Assembly: GCF_007558815.1 (NCBI RefSeq)
Contig: NZ_VLTJ01000029.1
Location: forward strand, 62,001 to 126,000
Length of the DNA: 64,000 bases
Direction: 5' to 3'
Origin: Verticiella sediminum
GTDB taxonomy: Bacteria; Pseudomonadota; Gammaproteobacteria; Burkholderiales; Burkholderiaceae_B
The translations under genes were made by a program, and so were the position numbers. Below are positions 1 through 7,985 of this stretch, one piece after another (the first letter of the stretch is position 1; the number at the start of each line of letters is the position of its first letter). The notes beneath the pieces were generated by a model that did no database searches, had not been told where the DNA came from, and was given only the letters and a program-made list of their open reading frames with translations.

Positions 1-715
1 CCTTGCGGCAGTCGCGCGCTCGTTCCTTGGTGGTGATGACCATCGCGCCCGCGCCATCGTTGGAGATGCAGCAGTCGAACAAATGCAATGGATCGGAGAT
101 CATGCGTGAGTCGGTCACGTCGGCGATCGTCAACGGCTTTTGCATGATGGCTTGTGGATGCATCGCCGCCCACATGCGTGTTGAGACCGCGATCTCGGCC
201 AGTTGTTCGGAAGTGGTGCCGAACTCATGCATGTGGCGGCGCGCAGCCAGCGCGAACCAGGAAGGCACCAGCGTGCCCCACGAAACGTCGAATTCGCCGT
301 GCGCATAGGCCATCTTTTCCACATTGGCCTGGCGCGACGCACCCCGGCTGCCGCCGCCGATCACGACAATGGTCTGCGCCAGACCGGCCGCCACCGCCAG
401 CGCAGCGTGCAGGATGTTGGCCGAATGCGCCGCGGCAGCCGCGTCGACGGTGCTGAAATAGCGCATCGGATGTCCCAGCAGTTCCGACCAGTAGGCAGGA
501 AAGGCGGTGGCCGCGCTGTCGGTAGGACTGCGGCCGCCGGCGATGCCGTCGACATCCTCGATCGTCAGGCCGGCATCGGCGAGGGCGCCTTCGATCGCTT
601 CGAGCAAGAGTTCATCATTGCTGTGCGAAAGATCGCCCTGCTCGGTCGTGTATACGCCGACGATCGCCGACGACTGAAGCAAACGGCGGGTGGCATGCAA
701 GTCATCAGTGCGCAT
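1..715 (-). CDS. Thiolase-fold acyl-CoA aldolase (Ltp2-like), C-terminus beyond window
   Basis: About 238 residues are visible, starting at an ATG that overlaps the stop of the upstream DUF35 gene (TAATG), and the frame runs off the window edge. The fold is thiolase/SCP-x type: it has the NDELLLEAIEGALADAG segment near residue 33 and GGGSRGASRQ further on. The nucleophile loop, where true thiolases carry C-(A/S)-S-G, reads VDAAAAAHSAN at residues 90-100, with no cysteine. Together with the adjacent DUF35 partner this points to a retro-aldolase of the Ltp2 class, which releases a short acyl-CoA from a beta-hydroxyacyl-CoA side chain, rather than a thiolytic enzyme. The aldolase assignment is inference; the catalytic C-terminal tyrosines lie outside the window. 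Confidence 0.8.
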   Translation of the reverse strand, partial: MRTDDLHATRRLLQSSAIVGVYTTEQGDLSHSNDELLLEAIEGALADAGLTIEDVDGIAGGRSPTDSAATAFPAYWSELLGHPMRYFSTVDAAAAAHSANILHAALAVAAGLAQTIVVIGGGSRGASRQANVEKMAYAHGEFDVSWGTLVPSWFALAARRHMHEFGTTSEQLAEIAVSTRMWAAMHPQAIMQKPLTIADVTDSRMISDPLHLFDCCISNDGAGAMVITTKERARDCRK

Positions 716-1185
716 TACGGTCTCCCGGCGGTGGACGCGGACGGCGCAGCCGCATCGCATGGACGAAAGCGGAACAGGGAAATATCCGGCGTCACGTCGT
801 CGAACACGATCTCTACCGGCATGCCGATGCGTAGATCGCCAAGCGGTGCAAGCAGGTTCGATAACAGCCGCACATTCGTGTCGGCCACGTCGACCAGGGC
901 GACGGCATAGGGCACGTCTTCTTTGAAGGCGGGCACCGGCGGACGATGCACCACGGTATAGCTGTAGACGCTGCCTTGCGGCCGCACACGTGTCCAGGCA
1001 AAGCCATGTCCATGGCAGCGCGGGCAGGCAATGCGCGGCGGGTGGTTATAGAAATGGCAGGCGGTACATTGCTGAAGCCGCAGCTCATGATGCTTGAGCG
1101 CTTGCCAGAATGGTCGGGCCAGTTCGGATGGGACCGGCAGCGGCTTGGCCGCCGCGACGGGCTCCGACGAGGTTGAATCACTCAT
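715..1185 (-). CDS. DUF35 zinc-ribbon / OB-fold acyl-CoA-binding protein
   Basis: This 156-residue protein has the DUF35 layout. A helical N-terminus is followed by a rubredoxin-like zinc ribbon with C40-x2-C43 and C54-x2-C57, then an OB-fold (GSVYSYTVVHRP, VALVDV, MPVEIVFDD). Proteins of this family act as obligate partners of thiolase-like aldolases or of MaoC hydratases and help bind the CoA substrate. It overlaps the upstream dehydrogenase gene by 8 nt, and its stop overlaps the start of the aldolase gene, so translational coupling and a physical complex with that product are likely. Confidence 0.88.
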   Translation of the reverse strand: MSDSTSSEPVAAAKPLPVPSELARPFWQALKHHELRLQQCTACHFYNHPPRIACPRCHGHGFAWTRVRPQGSVYSYTVVHRPPVPAFKEDVPYAVALVDVADTNVRLLSNLLAPLGDLRIGMPVEIVFDDVTPDISLFRFRPCDAAAPSASTAGRP

Positions 1186-2239
1186 GTTTGCATGCTCCCA
1201 GGGGTTGCGTCAGCCAATGGCCGGATCGCACGTGCGCGGCGACGGCATCGTCGCAATCGGCCGCCGAGCCCATCGCGGTCAGCAGCGGCAACACGGCGCG
1301 TGTGATGAAGTTGACGGGATGTTCTTCGATGAAGCCGATGCCGCCCAGCACGTCGTAGCACTTCATCAAGGCAGCCCAGGCGGTATCGCGCGCGAACGCC
1401 GCAGCGGCAGCGGCCAGTGAAAAGCGATCGTCGGCCTGATGTTCGAGCCCCGACAACGCACGCAGGCTGAGCAACTCGGCGGCATCGGAAGTCGCCAGCA
1501 TGTCCACCAGTGCGTGCTGCACCGCTTGATAAGCACCGATCGCATGGCCGAATTGCATACGCACCCGGGCATAGTCGACAGCGATGGCCAGTGCAGCCTG
1601 GGCAGCGCCGATGAGCTGCGCGGCCGCCAGACAGCGATGGGTGGCCAGCGCTTCTTCCCACAGCGCACGGCCGGCGTCGGCTGGTGCCAGCACGCGGATG
1701 CGCTCGTCCGCCAGGTTCGTCAGCAGCACGTGGGAAGCGCGTGCGGTGGTGGGCACAATCTGGCCACGCGCGGCGTCGCCAAGCTCGCGCAGCACCAGGC
1801 CCTGCGCGGCCGTCCATTGGATGACGCCGATGCGCGCCGGACCCGCATCGGCAAGCAGGCCCGCACGGCCACCGTCCAACTCGGGCAGCGCCTGCGGCAA
1901 GGCCAACTGCAAGGTGCCGGCCGCGACATCCTCGATCAGATCCGCCGGCGGATGCGCGCTTCTTGCCAGGACGGCGCCGAGCGCCACGCTCTCGGCGAAG
2001 CCGGCCACGCGCGCCGCGCGCCCCAGTTCCAGCGCGATCACGCCGGCGGCGGGCAGGCCGCTGGCCGATCCGCCCAGCGACTCCGGGATGGCGACACCGA
2101 GCCAGCCCATGGCGCCCATCTCATTCCACAGGCGGCGCTGGCCATCGGCATCGCGCGTGAAGCGCGCGGCGCTCTGCGCAAAAAAATCTCGCGCCGAGTC
2201 GCGCAATATCGACAAAGTATCGTCGGCAACAGTCTGCAT
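1178..2239 (-). CDS. Acyl-CoA dehydrogenase, divergent (partner) subunit
   Basis: At 353 residues this is slightly short for the family. The C-terminal helical domain is well conserved (ARVRMQFGHAIGAYQAVQH, then LGGIGFIEEHP). The middle beta domain lacks the usual TEPxAGSD flavin/substrate segment and is reduced to LALPQALPELDGG. Paired acyl-CoA dehydrogenase genes in which one product is degenerate typically encode alpha2beta2 heterotetramers, as in actinobacterial steroid side-chain oxidation. It lies 11 nt after the other dehydrogenase gene and is followed by the DUF35 gene with overlap, so it is in the same operon. The heterotetramer is inferred. Confidence 0.85.
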   Translation of the reverse strand: MQTVADDTLSILRDSARDFFAQSAARFTRDADGQRRLWNEMGAMGWLGVAIPESLGGSASGLPAAGVIALELGRAARVAGFAESVALGAVLARSAHPPADLIEDVAAGTLQLALPQALPELDGGRAGLLADAGPARIGVIQWTAAQGLVLRELGDAARGQIVPTTARASHVLLTNLADERIRVLAPADAGRALWEEALATHRCLAAAQLIGAAQAALAIAVDYARVRMQFGHAIGAYQAVQHALVDMLATSDAAELLSLRALSGLEHQADDRFSLAAAAAAFARDTAWAALMKCYDVLGGIGFIEEHPVNFITRAVLPLLTAMGSAADCDDAVAAHVRSGHWLTQPLGACKHE

Positions 2240-2250
2240 CGTCTTCGTCC

Positions 2251-3405
2251 TCAGTCTCGCGGCAGATTCAGGCCGCGCCGCGCGATGACGTTGCGCGTGA
2301 CGAAACGGCCGCCTTGCCCATGGTTATTGAAAGATTCGCGCAGATACCATTCGACGCGGCCAGCCAGCACGGCGCGTGGATCGCCGCGTTCGATCAGGCA
2401 CTGCGGACCGACGACCTCCAATAGCAATTTGCCGAATTGGGGGTTGAAATCCTTGCGGTACAGCTGCGCCATGGATGCCTCCCAGGTCGGCACTTCTCCT
2501 CGTGCTTGCAGCATCACGACGCGCCAGCAGACCATTCGCCAGGCTTCCAGATAGGCGGCCAGGCGGCCCACCGCCTCGCGGATGGAACTGCGCCGCCATA
2601 GCCCCGTCTGGCGCGCGTATTCGGCGACGTCTTCGAGCTGAGCCATATACTTGGCCGGCAGGTCCAGGCCCGAGCGCTCGAAATTGAGCGCGGTCGCCAT
2701 GTGATAGAAGCCGCGGTTGGGTTCTCCCAGAAGCGCGCTGGCGGGGATATGCACGTCCTGCAGATGCACTTCGTTGACCATATGCCCCGTAAGACAAGGC
2801 AGGTGATTGACCGTGACGCCAGGCAGGTCCATGTCCATCAGGAACAGACTCACGCCGCCATGGCGCTTCTGCGATGCATCGGTGCGCGCCGCCAGCAGCA
2901 TCGACGTGGCGTAGTGCCCGTAGGTGATGTACAGCTTGCTGCCGTTGGCCACGAAATAATCGCCCTGGCGTGTCGCCTTCAGTTCCATGGCCGCCAGGTC
3001 GCTGCCTGCATTGGGTTCCGTGAAACCCAGGCAGATCACTGTTTCGCCGCGGGCGATCGGCGGCAGATAGGTCGCCTTTTGCTCTGGCGTGCCGAACTCG
3101 ATCAGCGCCGGGCCGACGATATAGCGGCCGTGGCCGCCGAAAGTCGGCACCCGGAAATAGCCCTCGAGTTCACGCAGCGCGGCATGGCGCATGAAAGCAT
3201 CCGTGGTGCCGCCGCCATATTCTCGCGGCCAGTGCAAGGTGTACCAGCCGCGTTCGATCAGGTTCAGGTCCATCTGCCGGCCGTGCGCTAGATACGCTTC
3301 GCACTCGGGGTCCAGCGATAGCCACTCGGGCCGCTGCAAGGACTGGAATGCGGCGGCGACCTCGCGCTTGAAGGCTTCGATGGCGGGATCGAATTCGATG
3401 ATCAT
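2251..3405 (-). CDS. Acyl-CoA dehydrogenase, canonical subunit
   Basis: This 384-residue flavoenzyme should oxidise an acyl-CoA to the 2-enoyl-CoA. The N-terminal helical domain has HWPREYGGG near residue 60. The beta domain carries GFTEPNAGSDLAAM and ANGSKLYIT, the usual flavin and substrate segments, and the C-terminus ends in the family's RNVIARRGLNLP. The start is ATG. It is the intact member of a tandem dehydrogenase pair, with the neighbouring gene encoding the divergent subunit. Substrate cannot be read from sequence; the operon composition suggests a branched or ring-attached acyl chain. Confidence 0.9.
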   Translation of the reverse strand: MIIEFDPAIEAFKREVAAAFQSLQRPEWLSLDPECEAYLAHGRQMDLNLIERGWYTLHWPREYGGGTTDAFMRHAALRELEGYFRVPTFGGHGRYIVGPALIEFGTPEQKATYLPPIARGETVICLGFTEPNAGSDLAAMELKATRQGDYFVANGSKLYITYGHYATSMLLAARTDASQKRHGGVSLFLMDMDLPGVTVNHLPCLTGHMVNEVHLQDVHIPASALLGEPNRGFYHMATALNFERSGLDLPAKYMAQLEDVAEYARQTGLWRRSSIREAVGRLAAYLEAWRMVCWRVVMLQARGEVPTWEASMAQLYRKDFNPQFGKLLLEVVGPQCLIERGDPRAVLAGRVEWYLRESFNNHGQGGRFVTRNVIARRGLNLPRD

Positions 3406-3459
3406 GCTCGATTTTCCTGATATGTCCTTTGACTTTTCACCAGCATGTCCGGCGGCCGT

Positions 3460-3942
3460 TCAGTCTGCCGCCAGACGCAGGCTCGCATCGCCCACATCGC
3501 GGATCTGACCATTGACGCTGGCCTCGATCCGGCAATGCAACAGACAGCCACCATCGAGCGTGGACTCGTGTCCGGCATAGCGCACGGAATAATGCGGTGC
3601 CTCGCCGACGAGCATGATGCCGCGATGGGAGCAGTGCAGCCGCAGCAGCAGCCCCGGTTCGGGCGCAAGCTCGGCAAGTACCTGAGCCATCCAGGCGACA
3701 CGTAATGAGCCATTGACTACGGCATCGGCAAAATTCGCCTTGCGCGCGAAATCGCGGTCGTAGTGAATAGGGTCGGTCACGCCGACGGCAGCGCAATAGA
3801 AAGCCAACTGCGTCATGGTGACCGCCGGCAGGTCCACGCCGGCCAAGACGTCGCCAAGGCGGCAGGATTGCAGACGCGCGCGGTTCAACGGATGTACGGT
3901 CAAGACGCCGCCCCCCGGTACACCATCGTCGAGCGTACGCAA
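3460..3942 (-). CDS. MaoC-like hot-dog enoyl-CoA hydratase subunit (catalytic)
   Basis: The 160-residue single hot-dog domain carries the (R)-hydratase signature. VTDPIHYDRDFA supplies the Asp and His of the catalytic dyad, followed by FADAVVNGSLRVAWM. It should hydrate a 2-enoyl-CoA. The ATG used here overlaps the upstream MaoC gene by 43 nt. A TTG at 3903, overlapping the upstream stop as TTGA, is an equally plausible start that would remove a low-complexity N-terminus. Two adjacent single-domain MaoC genes usually encode a heterodimer in which only one subunit has the dyad; this is the subunit with it. Confidence 0.83.
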   Translation of the reverse strand: MRTLDDGVPGGGVLTVHPLNRARLQSCRLGDVLAGVDLPAVTMTQLAFYCAAVGVTDPIHYDRDFARKANFADAVVNGSLRVAWMAQVLAELAPEPGLLLRLHCSHRGIMLVGEAPHYSVRYAGHESTLDGGCLLHCRIEASVNGQIRDVGDASLRLAAD

Positions 3943-4364
3943 GCGACTTCCTCCTGCTGTGCGTCGCGATAGCGGGTTTGCGTGACGATGATCGCCAGCG
4001 GCCCGCTCTTGCCCTCGCGCACAAAGGCATCCGCCAGGGTCCGCTCGGCGCTGATCGTTTCGCCAAGACGCAGCGGGCGCGAGAATTTCACTTCGGTGCC
4101 GCCATTGACCGGATCGCGCAGCGAAGCATCGATGGTTTCGTGCGGACGCACATCGCAGCCGACATCGGCGTCCGCGCGAAACAGATGCGCGATCGCCATC
4201 ATCGGGACACCCAATGACGGATCGGCGGGAAGACCGAGCGCTTCGCGCAGGCGTCTGACGGTCACGGCGTCTGCCGTGGCGCTTCCCAGCGCATCGAGAA
4301 GCACGCCCTTCTTGCCGGCGAGGCGCGCGACGGCATCGTGAAGATTTGAGTGAGGCGATAACAT
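3900..4364 (-). CDS. MaoC N-terminal-type dehydratase subunit (FAS1-like)
   Basis: This 154-residue protein matches the MaoC_dehydrat_N / FAS1-like hot-dog type (VNGGTEVKFSRPLRLGETI, then the beta strands LAIIVTQTRYRD). It lacks an obvious Asp-x4-His dyad, so it is probably the substrate-binding partner of the catalytic MaoC encoded just downstream. It is the first gene of the minus-strand operon. Its ATG lies directly downstream of a perfect 8-bp inverted repeat that covers the ribosome-binding region. The partner role is inferred. Confidence 0.78.
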   Translation of the reverse strand: MLSPHSNLHDAVARLAGKKGVLLDALGSATADAVTVRRLREALGLPADPSLGVPMMAIAHLFRADADVGCDVRPHETIDASLRDPVNGGTEVKFSRPLRLGETISAERTLADAFVREGKSGPLAIIVTQTRYRDAQQEEVACVRSTMVYRGAAS

Positions 4365-4371
4365 GATGAGA

Positions 4372-4468
4372 ACGCGAACCTGTTCGCGTGAGGAATCAGA
4401 CGAACATCATGTTCTGTCAGGGCGCTGACGCAGTCCAATGTGATTTTTGGCTTTGTCGATTCGATTGG
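4372..4468. promoter_or_regulatory. Divergent control region with nested inverted repeats
   Basis: This stretch lies between the MaoC/dehydrogenase operon and the divergent LysR gene. It holds a perfect inverted repeat ACGCGAAC-ct-GTTCGCGT at 4372-4389, a second perfect one GAACAT-c-ATGTTC at 4402-4414, and a spaced pair CCAAT/ATTGG at 4435-4439 and 4464-4468. The first repeat begins 8 nt upstream of the MaoC start codon, over its Shine-Dalgarno region. These are seen directly. Their use as LysR or other repressor operators is inference. Confidence 0.5.
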
Positions 4469-4507
4469 CATATCATTGCGGCCAGCCAAATGTAATCAGG
4501 GTTGAAC

Positions 4508-5413
4508 GTGGATCTCCGACATTTGCGGTACTTCGTGGCGGTCGCCTCAGAGCTGCATTTCGGCCGCGCTGCGCAACGCCTGCATATCACCCAGCCGCCG
4601 TTGAGCGTCGGCATCCGTCAGCTCGAAGATCAGCTCGGCTTCCGGCTGTTTCACCGGGACAGCAAGCGCGTGGCTTTGACGCCGACCGGCCAAGCCTTTC
4701 TGCCGAAGGCGCATGAACTGCTGAACCAGGTGGACAAGGCCGAGGAATTCGGGGCAGCGCTGGCCAAAGGGCACGCCGGGCACCTGGATATCGGTTTCAC
4801 CGGCGCGATGCTGTTCCGTGGCCTGGGCGAATTCCTGTCATTGTTCGAGGCGCTGCATCCGCATGTCGAATTTTCCTTGCATGAGGGTTCGTCGCTGGAG
4901 CAAAAACGCTTGGTGCGGTCCGGCCGCCTCGATGCCGGTTTCGTCAATGTCGGCGATTCGGGGGACTTCGGGAATCTGGTGTGTTTCAAAGAACGCTACG
5001 TCGTCTGCCTGCCGGAAAAACATCGCTTTGCCGACTGCTCCTGTATCGACCTGGCGAGCCTGCGCGACGAGCGCTTCGTCATCTTCGCTCGCGGGCCGTC
5101 GCCGGGGCACTACGATCATCTCATCGCCCTGTGCGCGCAGGCTGGTTTCGAGCCGCGCAGCCGGCTCGAAGTGCAGCAGTTTCTGAGTGTTGCCGCCATG
5201 GTGGCAAGCGGCCTGGGCATATCGGTGGTACCAGCGTCCATCGCCCGTTCGGCGATGCCGGGAGTGCGCTTCATTGCCCTCGAAGGAAGCGAGATCCAGC
5301 CGACCGCCTTTCTGATCTGGGACCCCAAGCGCGAGACGCCCGGGCTGGATGCGTTCGTCGATACGCTGAAACAAGTGCTGGTGCGGTCCGAGCTTGGCAA
5401 TTTGTCGGCGTAA
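4508..5413 (+). CDS. LysR-family transcriptional regulator
   Basis: This is a 301-residue regulator with an N-terminal winged helix (MDLRHLRYFVAVA, then AAQRLHITQPPLSVGIRQLED) and a periplasmic-binding-like effector domain. The GTG start is preferred because an AGGG lies about 7 nt upstream and it gives the usual LysR N-terminus; an in-frame TTG at 4502 is the alternative. It is divergently transcribed from the acyl-CoA oxidation operon, so it most likely controls that operon in response to a pathway intermediate (inference from gene order). Confidence 0.92.
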   Translation: MDLRHLRYFVAVASELHFGRAAQRLHITQPPLSVGIRQLEDQLGFRLFHRDSKRVALTPTGQAFLPKAHELLNQVDKAEEFGAALAKGHAGHLDIGFTGAMLFRGLGEFLSLFEALHPHVEFSLHEGSSLEQKRLVRSGRLDAGFVNVGDSGDFGNLVCFKERYVVCLPEKHRFADCSCIDLASLRDERFVIFARGPSPGHYDHLIALCAQAGFEPRSRLEVQQFLSVAAMVASGLGISVVPASIARSAMPGVRFIALEGSEIQPTAFLIWDPKRETPGLDAFVDTLKQVLVRSELGNLSA

Positions 5414-5734
5414 GGCGCATGGGTGCGGCGCGGACATCCGTGCCGCGGCCACGAAAGCTCCGCCCATGTCGCATGTCGACCGCGGACCCAGTCACGGGCC
5501 GGTTCGTTCTCATTTCGAGCCTCGCCGTCATCCCGATCGTCCCGGTCCGGGGCCGATAACCCCGGGGGAGGCAGGCCGATGCGCGGACCAAGGAAAAGCC
5601 TGTGCCGGTCGTTAGCCGACAGCAGCCCTCTCACCATTGAAGACCATACCAACCAGCACTTCACGAGCGTCGCTAGAAGGACTAAATTCAGGCTAAAATT
5701 AGTCTTTGCCTGCCAGGTCGTCCGAGACCGCACT
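5414..5734. other. Intergenic stretch, no gene; one GC hairpin
   Basis: No credible coding frame was found here. A hairpin with arms CCGGGG (5547-5552) and CCCCGG (5560-5565) and a 7-nt loop is present without a following T-run, so it is only a weak terminator candidate for the upstream LysR gene. The last 50 nt are AT-richer and carry the likely toxin-antitoxin promoter. Confidence 0.4.
5681..5703 (+). promoter_or_regulatory. Probable operator of the toxin-antitoxin operon
   Basis: The sequence ACTAA...TTAGT forms an imperfect dyad in an AT-rich patch about 32 nt before the antitoxin start. Phd/YefM antitoxins, alone or with their toxin, usually repress their own promoter through such a dyad. 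The dyad is visible; the function is inferred. Confidence 0.4.
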
Positions 5735-6001
5735 ATGAAATACTCCGCTCAAATCAAACCGATCAGCTACCTCAAGAGCCACACAGCGGAAATCGTCACG
5801 CAATTGACCGAGACCCGCGAACCGCTCCTGATCACCCAGAACGGCGAAGCCAAGCTGGTCGTCATGGATGTCCAGTCGTTCGAAGAGCAGGAACAGACCC
5901 TTGCCTTGCTGAAGATGCTCGCGCTCGGCAACCGCGAGATAGAGCAAAGCCAGTATCGCGGCGCCGCCGACGTGTTCGCGGAGCTGGATAAAGAAGAATG
6001 A
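5735..6001 (+). CDS. Type II antitoxin, Phd/YefM family
   Basis: The 88-residue protein has the Phd/YefM N-terminal DNA-binding fold: ISYLKSHTAEIVTQL, then EPLLITQNGEAKLVVMD at residues 28-44. The C-terminus is acidic (FAELDKEE) and would wrap and neutralise the toxin. The gene ends in ATGA, overlapping the toxin start by 4 nt. It should be a labile antitoxin and autorepressor. Length and motifs are typical, and nothing suggests decay. Confidence 0.9.
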   Translation: MKYSAQIKPISYLKSHTAEIVTQLTETREPLLITQNGEAKLVVMDVQSFEEQEQTLALLKMLALGNREIEQSQYRGAADVFAELDKEE

Positions 6002-6327
6002 CGGTCAAGGTCGTCATCCTGCGATCGGCTCAGGCCGATCTGCAAGACCTGAGAAGCTACCTCGTCAAGAAGTTCGGCAAGGCCACTTGGCAGAAGAGCT
6101 ATGCAGGCATCAAGGAGGCCGTCGCTCGCATCGAGACCCGCCCGCAAGCCGGCCGGATGCCCGATGAACTGGCCACACTCAACTTGATGCAATACCGGCA
6201 AGTGCTGTCCGGCATGAATCGCATCATCTATGAGCTCAGAGGCGATACCGCATTCGTGCACATCATCTGCGACATGCGCATGGACCTGAGGACCCTGCTG
6301 ATGCGCCGGCTGCTGCGCGCATCGTAG
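5998..6327 (+). CDS. Type II toxin, RelE/ParE superfamily
   Basis: This 109-residue basic protein shows the RelE/ParE pattern: an N-terminal strand VKVVILRSAQADLQDL, a helical hairpin, then RQVLSGMNRIIYEL and VHIICDMRMDL. Members either cleave mRNA on the ribosome (RelE) or poison gyrase (ParE); sequence alone does not decide between these. It is translationally coupled to the antitoxin by a 4-nt overlap. The reading frame is intact, so the module may be active. Confidence 0.87.
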   Translation: MTVKVVILRSAQADLQDLRSYLVKKFGKATWQKSYAGIKEAVARIETRPQAGRMPDELATLNLMQYRQVLSGMNRIIYELRGDTAFVHIICDMRMDLRTLLMRRLLRAS

Positions 6328-6891
6328 TGAGGTGGTGAGCCCAGCGGGGAACTCGTCTCGCGGTGTATCGGCCGCTCCCCCGCAGTCTTCCACGTCCCTC
6401 TTACTGCTGCCCGTCCTCCCCACAGCCGTATTGCTGGACTAGCGCCTGACTCCGCCGGAACGCAACACCCGGATGGTCTTATGCGCCAGCGCAGACGAGC
6501 TTGCCGCCTTGAGCCCGATCGGCCACGCGACCTGTTGCGCGTTCTGTTTCTACGGCGGTGGGATCGTGGCTGGCAGCAATCGGGCTCGACTCTTCCTTCA
6601 GGACGCCGCCGGGGCACGTACATGGCATGGAGCCGCCGCGCATGGCACGGATCAAGCAAACGCAGACCAATAACGCTCGCAGGACCGCCAATGCGCCGCC
6701 ACTGGATTGATGCGGTCTTACAATCACGAACGGCTGAATATGGCTCTGAAGGCTTCGTACCCCAAACAGCGGTTGACAATCGCCGCGTACCGTTGCTGCT
6801 GGCGTGCACCGCCAAGAAAAATGGGCTTTCCGTACCCTGCGAATGTCTCGCCATACATACTACAGAGAAGTACCGAACTTGAGGTGTCTAG
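6328..6891. other. Intergenic stretch with transposase scar
   Basis: Apart from the transposase fragment at 6707-6787, no coding frame here looks real. Several short frames occur on both strands but none has family features or a ribosome-binding site. The stretch joins the toxin-antitoxin module to the next catabolic block, and looks like a degraded mobile-element insertion site. Confidence 0.45.
6707..6787 (+). pseudogene. Transposase C-terminal fragment (IS3/IS481-type integrase core)
   Basis: The frame reads RSYNHERLNMAL followed by PKQRLTIAA. This matches the YNHERPNMALxxxTPKQRLxxAA end of DDE integrase-core transposases in the IS3/IS481 group. The DDE catalytic residues and everything upstream are missing, and no terminal inverted repeats were recognised. 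It is a remnant only. Confidence 0.6.
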
Positions 6892-7887
6892 ATGGTGACC
6901 CTACGCCAGATCCGCTATTTCGTGGCGATAGCTGAAGAGTTGAGCTTCGTAAAGGCAGCGGCAAGACTTCACGTATCACAGCCGCCGTTATCCTCGCAGT
7001 TAAAGGCGTTAGAGGATGAACTCGACGTAAAGCTCCTGACCCGCGATAGCCGCGTCGTCGAGCTGACAGACGCGGGTAGGACGTTCCTGAATGGCTGCCG
7101 CCGCATCCTGGCCGACCTCCAATCCACTGTACAAGAGACAAACCGCACAGCAGCGGGCGAACTGGGCACATTACGTATTGGTGCCGTGGCGAGTTCCATC
7201 ATCAGCATTTTGCCCACCATTCACGGGCAGCTCTCCGCGACAATGCCCGACATGGAAATTGTGGTGGACCACCAGGGATCGCGCGAGCAATACCTGTCAC
7301 TCATGCGCGGCGACATTGACATTGCGATGCTTCACGCGGCGCCGAATGATGAAAGACTGGAGATCGCTCCGCTTCACCGCGAAAGCCTGTGCGCGATCAT
7401 GCAAAAGACGCACCCACTGGCAAGCGCAAAGACATTTTCGCTGAACATGCTGGCAGACGAGAATTTCGTCAACTATCCACGCAAGTCTGCACCGGCGATG
7501 TTCGACCTCGTCATCAGCACGTGCATGCTGGCCGGCTTTAGCCCAAGACTTCGGCATACTGGCGACTTCATGACCATGGTGCAGATGGTCGGGATGGGTA
7601 TGGGCGTTGCCCTCGTGCCTCGCTCCTTGGCGATCTGGTCGAACGGCATGATCACGGCACGGGAACTGGACGGGGCGGCGCCCACGATCGGAGTCGAACT
7701 TGCCTGGAAGAAAGACAATGCATCGACGCTCGTGCAGCGCGCAGCACGAGTCATCCTGGACTGCGTGACGCCCTTGGCTACTGCGAAGGTGCAGTTTCCG
7801 GCCACGGTCCAGAGAGAAACCCGGCCAGCACGCGGATCAGTTCGGCCGGCAGCCACAGGCTCCCGACATCCTACTCGCTCCAGGTAA
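6892..7887 (+). CDS. LysR-family transcriptional regulator
   Basis: This 331-residue regulator has an N-terminal winged helix (MVTLRQIRYFVAIAEELSFVKAAARLHVSQ is the start region, residues 1-30) and a CbnR/CatR-like effector domain. GAGGTG lies 5-6 nt before the ATG and supports the start. The last 30 or so residues are a Pro/Arg/Thr-rich tail beyond the normal family end. It lies just upstream of the SDR gene (opposite strand) and the crotonase/beta-oxidation operon, which it probably regulates. Confidence 0.92.
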   Translation: MVTLRQIRYFVAIAEELSFVKAAARLHVSQPPLSSQLKALEDELDVKLLTRDSRVVELTDAGRTFLNGCRRILADLQSTVQETNRTAAGELGTLRIGAVASSIISILPTIHGQLSATMPDMEIVVDHQGSREQYLSLMRGDIDIAMLHAAPNDERLEIAPLHRESLCAIMQKTHPLASAKTFSLNMLADENFVNYPRKSAPAMFDLVISTCMLAGFSPRLRHTGDFMTMVQMVGMGMGVALVPRSLAIWSNGMITARELDGAAPTIGVELAWKKDNASTLVQRAARVILDCVTPLATAKVQFPATVQRETRPARGSVRPAATGSRHPTRSR

Positions 7888-7985
7888 CAGCCAGACTCAC
7901 GGCAACGCCATCCAACGATCCAGGTGCGTGTTCTGGCAACCCTCCGTTGCCCGCGTGCCCGCTGGCACGGGCTGCTCCGAGTTTT

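Noticed and set aside
1439-2554. 371-residue open frame on the plus strand
   Set aside because: It covers two acyl-CoA dehydrogenase genes on the other strand and lacks domain features.
6479-6727. 82-residue minus-strand frame near the transposase scar
   Set aside because: It has no ribosome-binding site, no family features and the same degraded surroundings. It was considered as a mobile-element passenger but cannot be supported.
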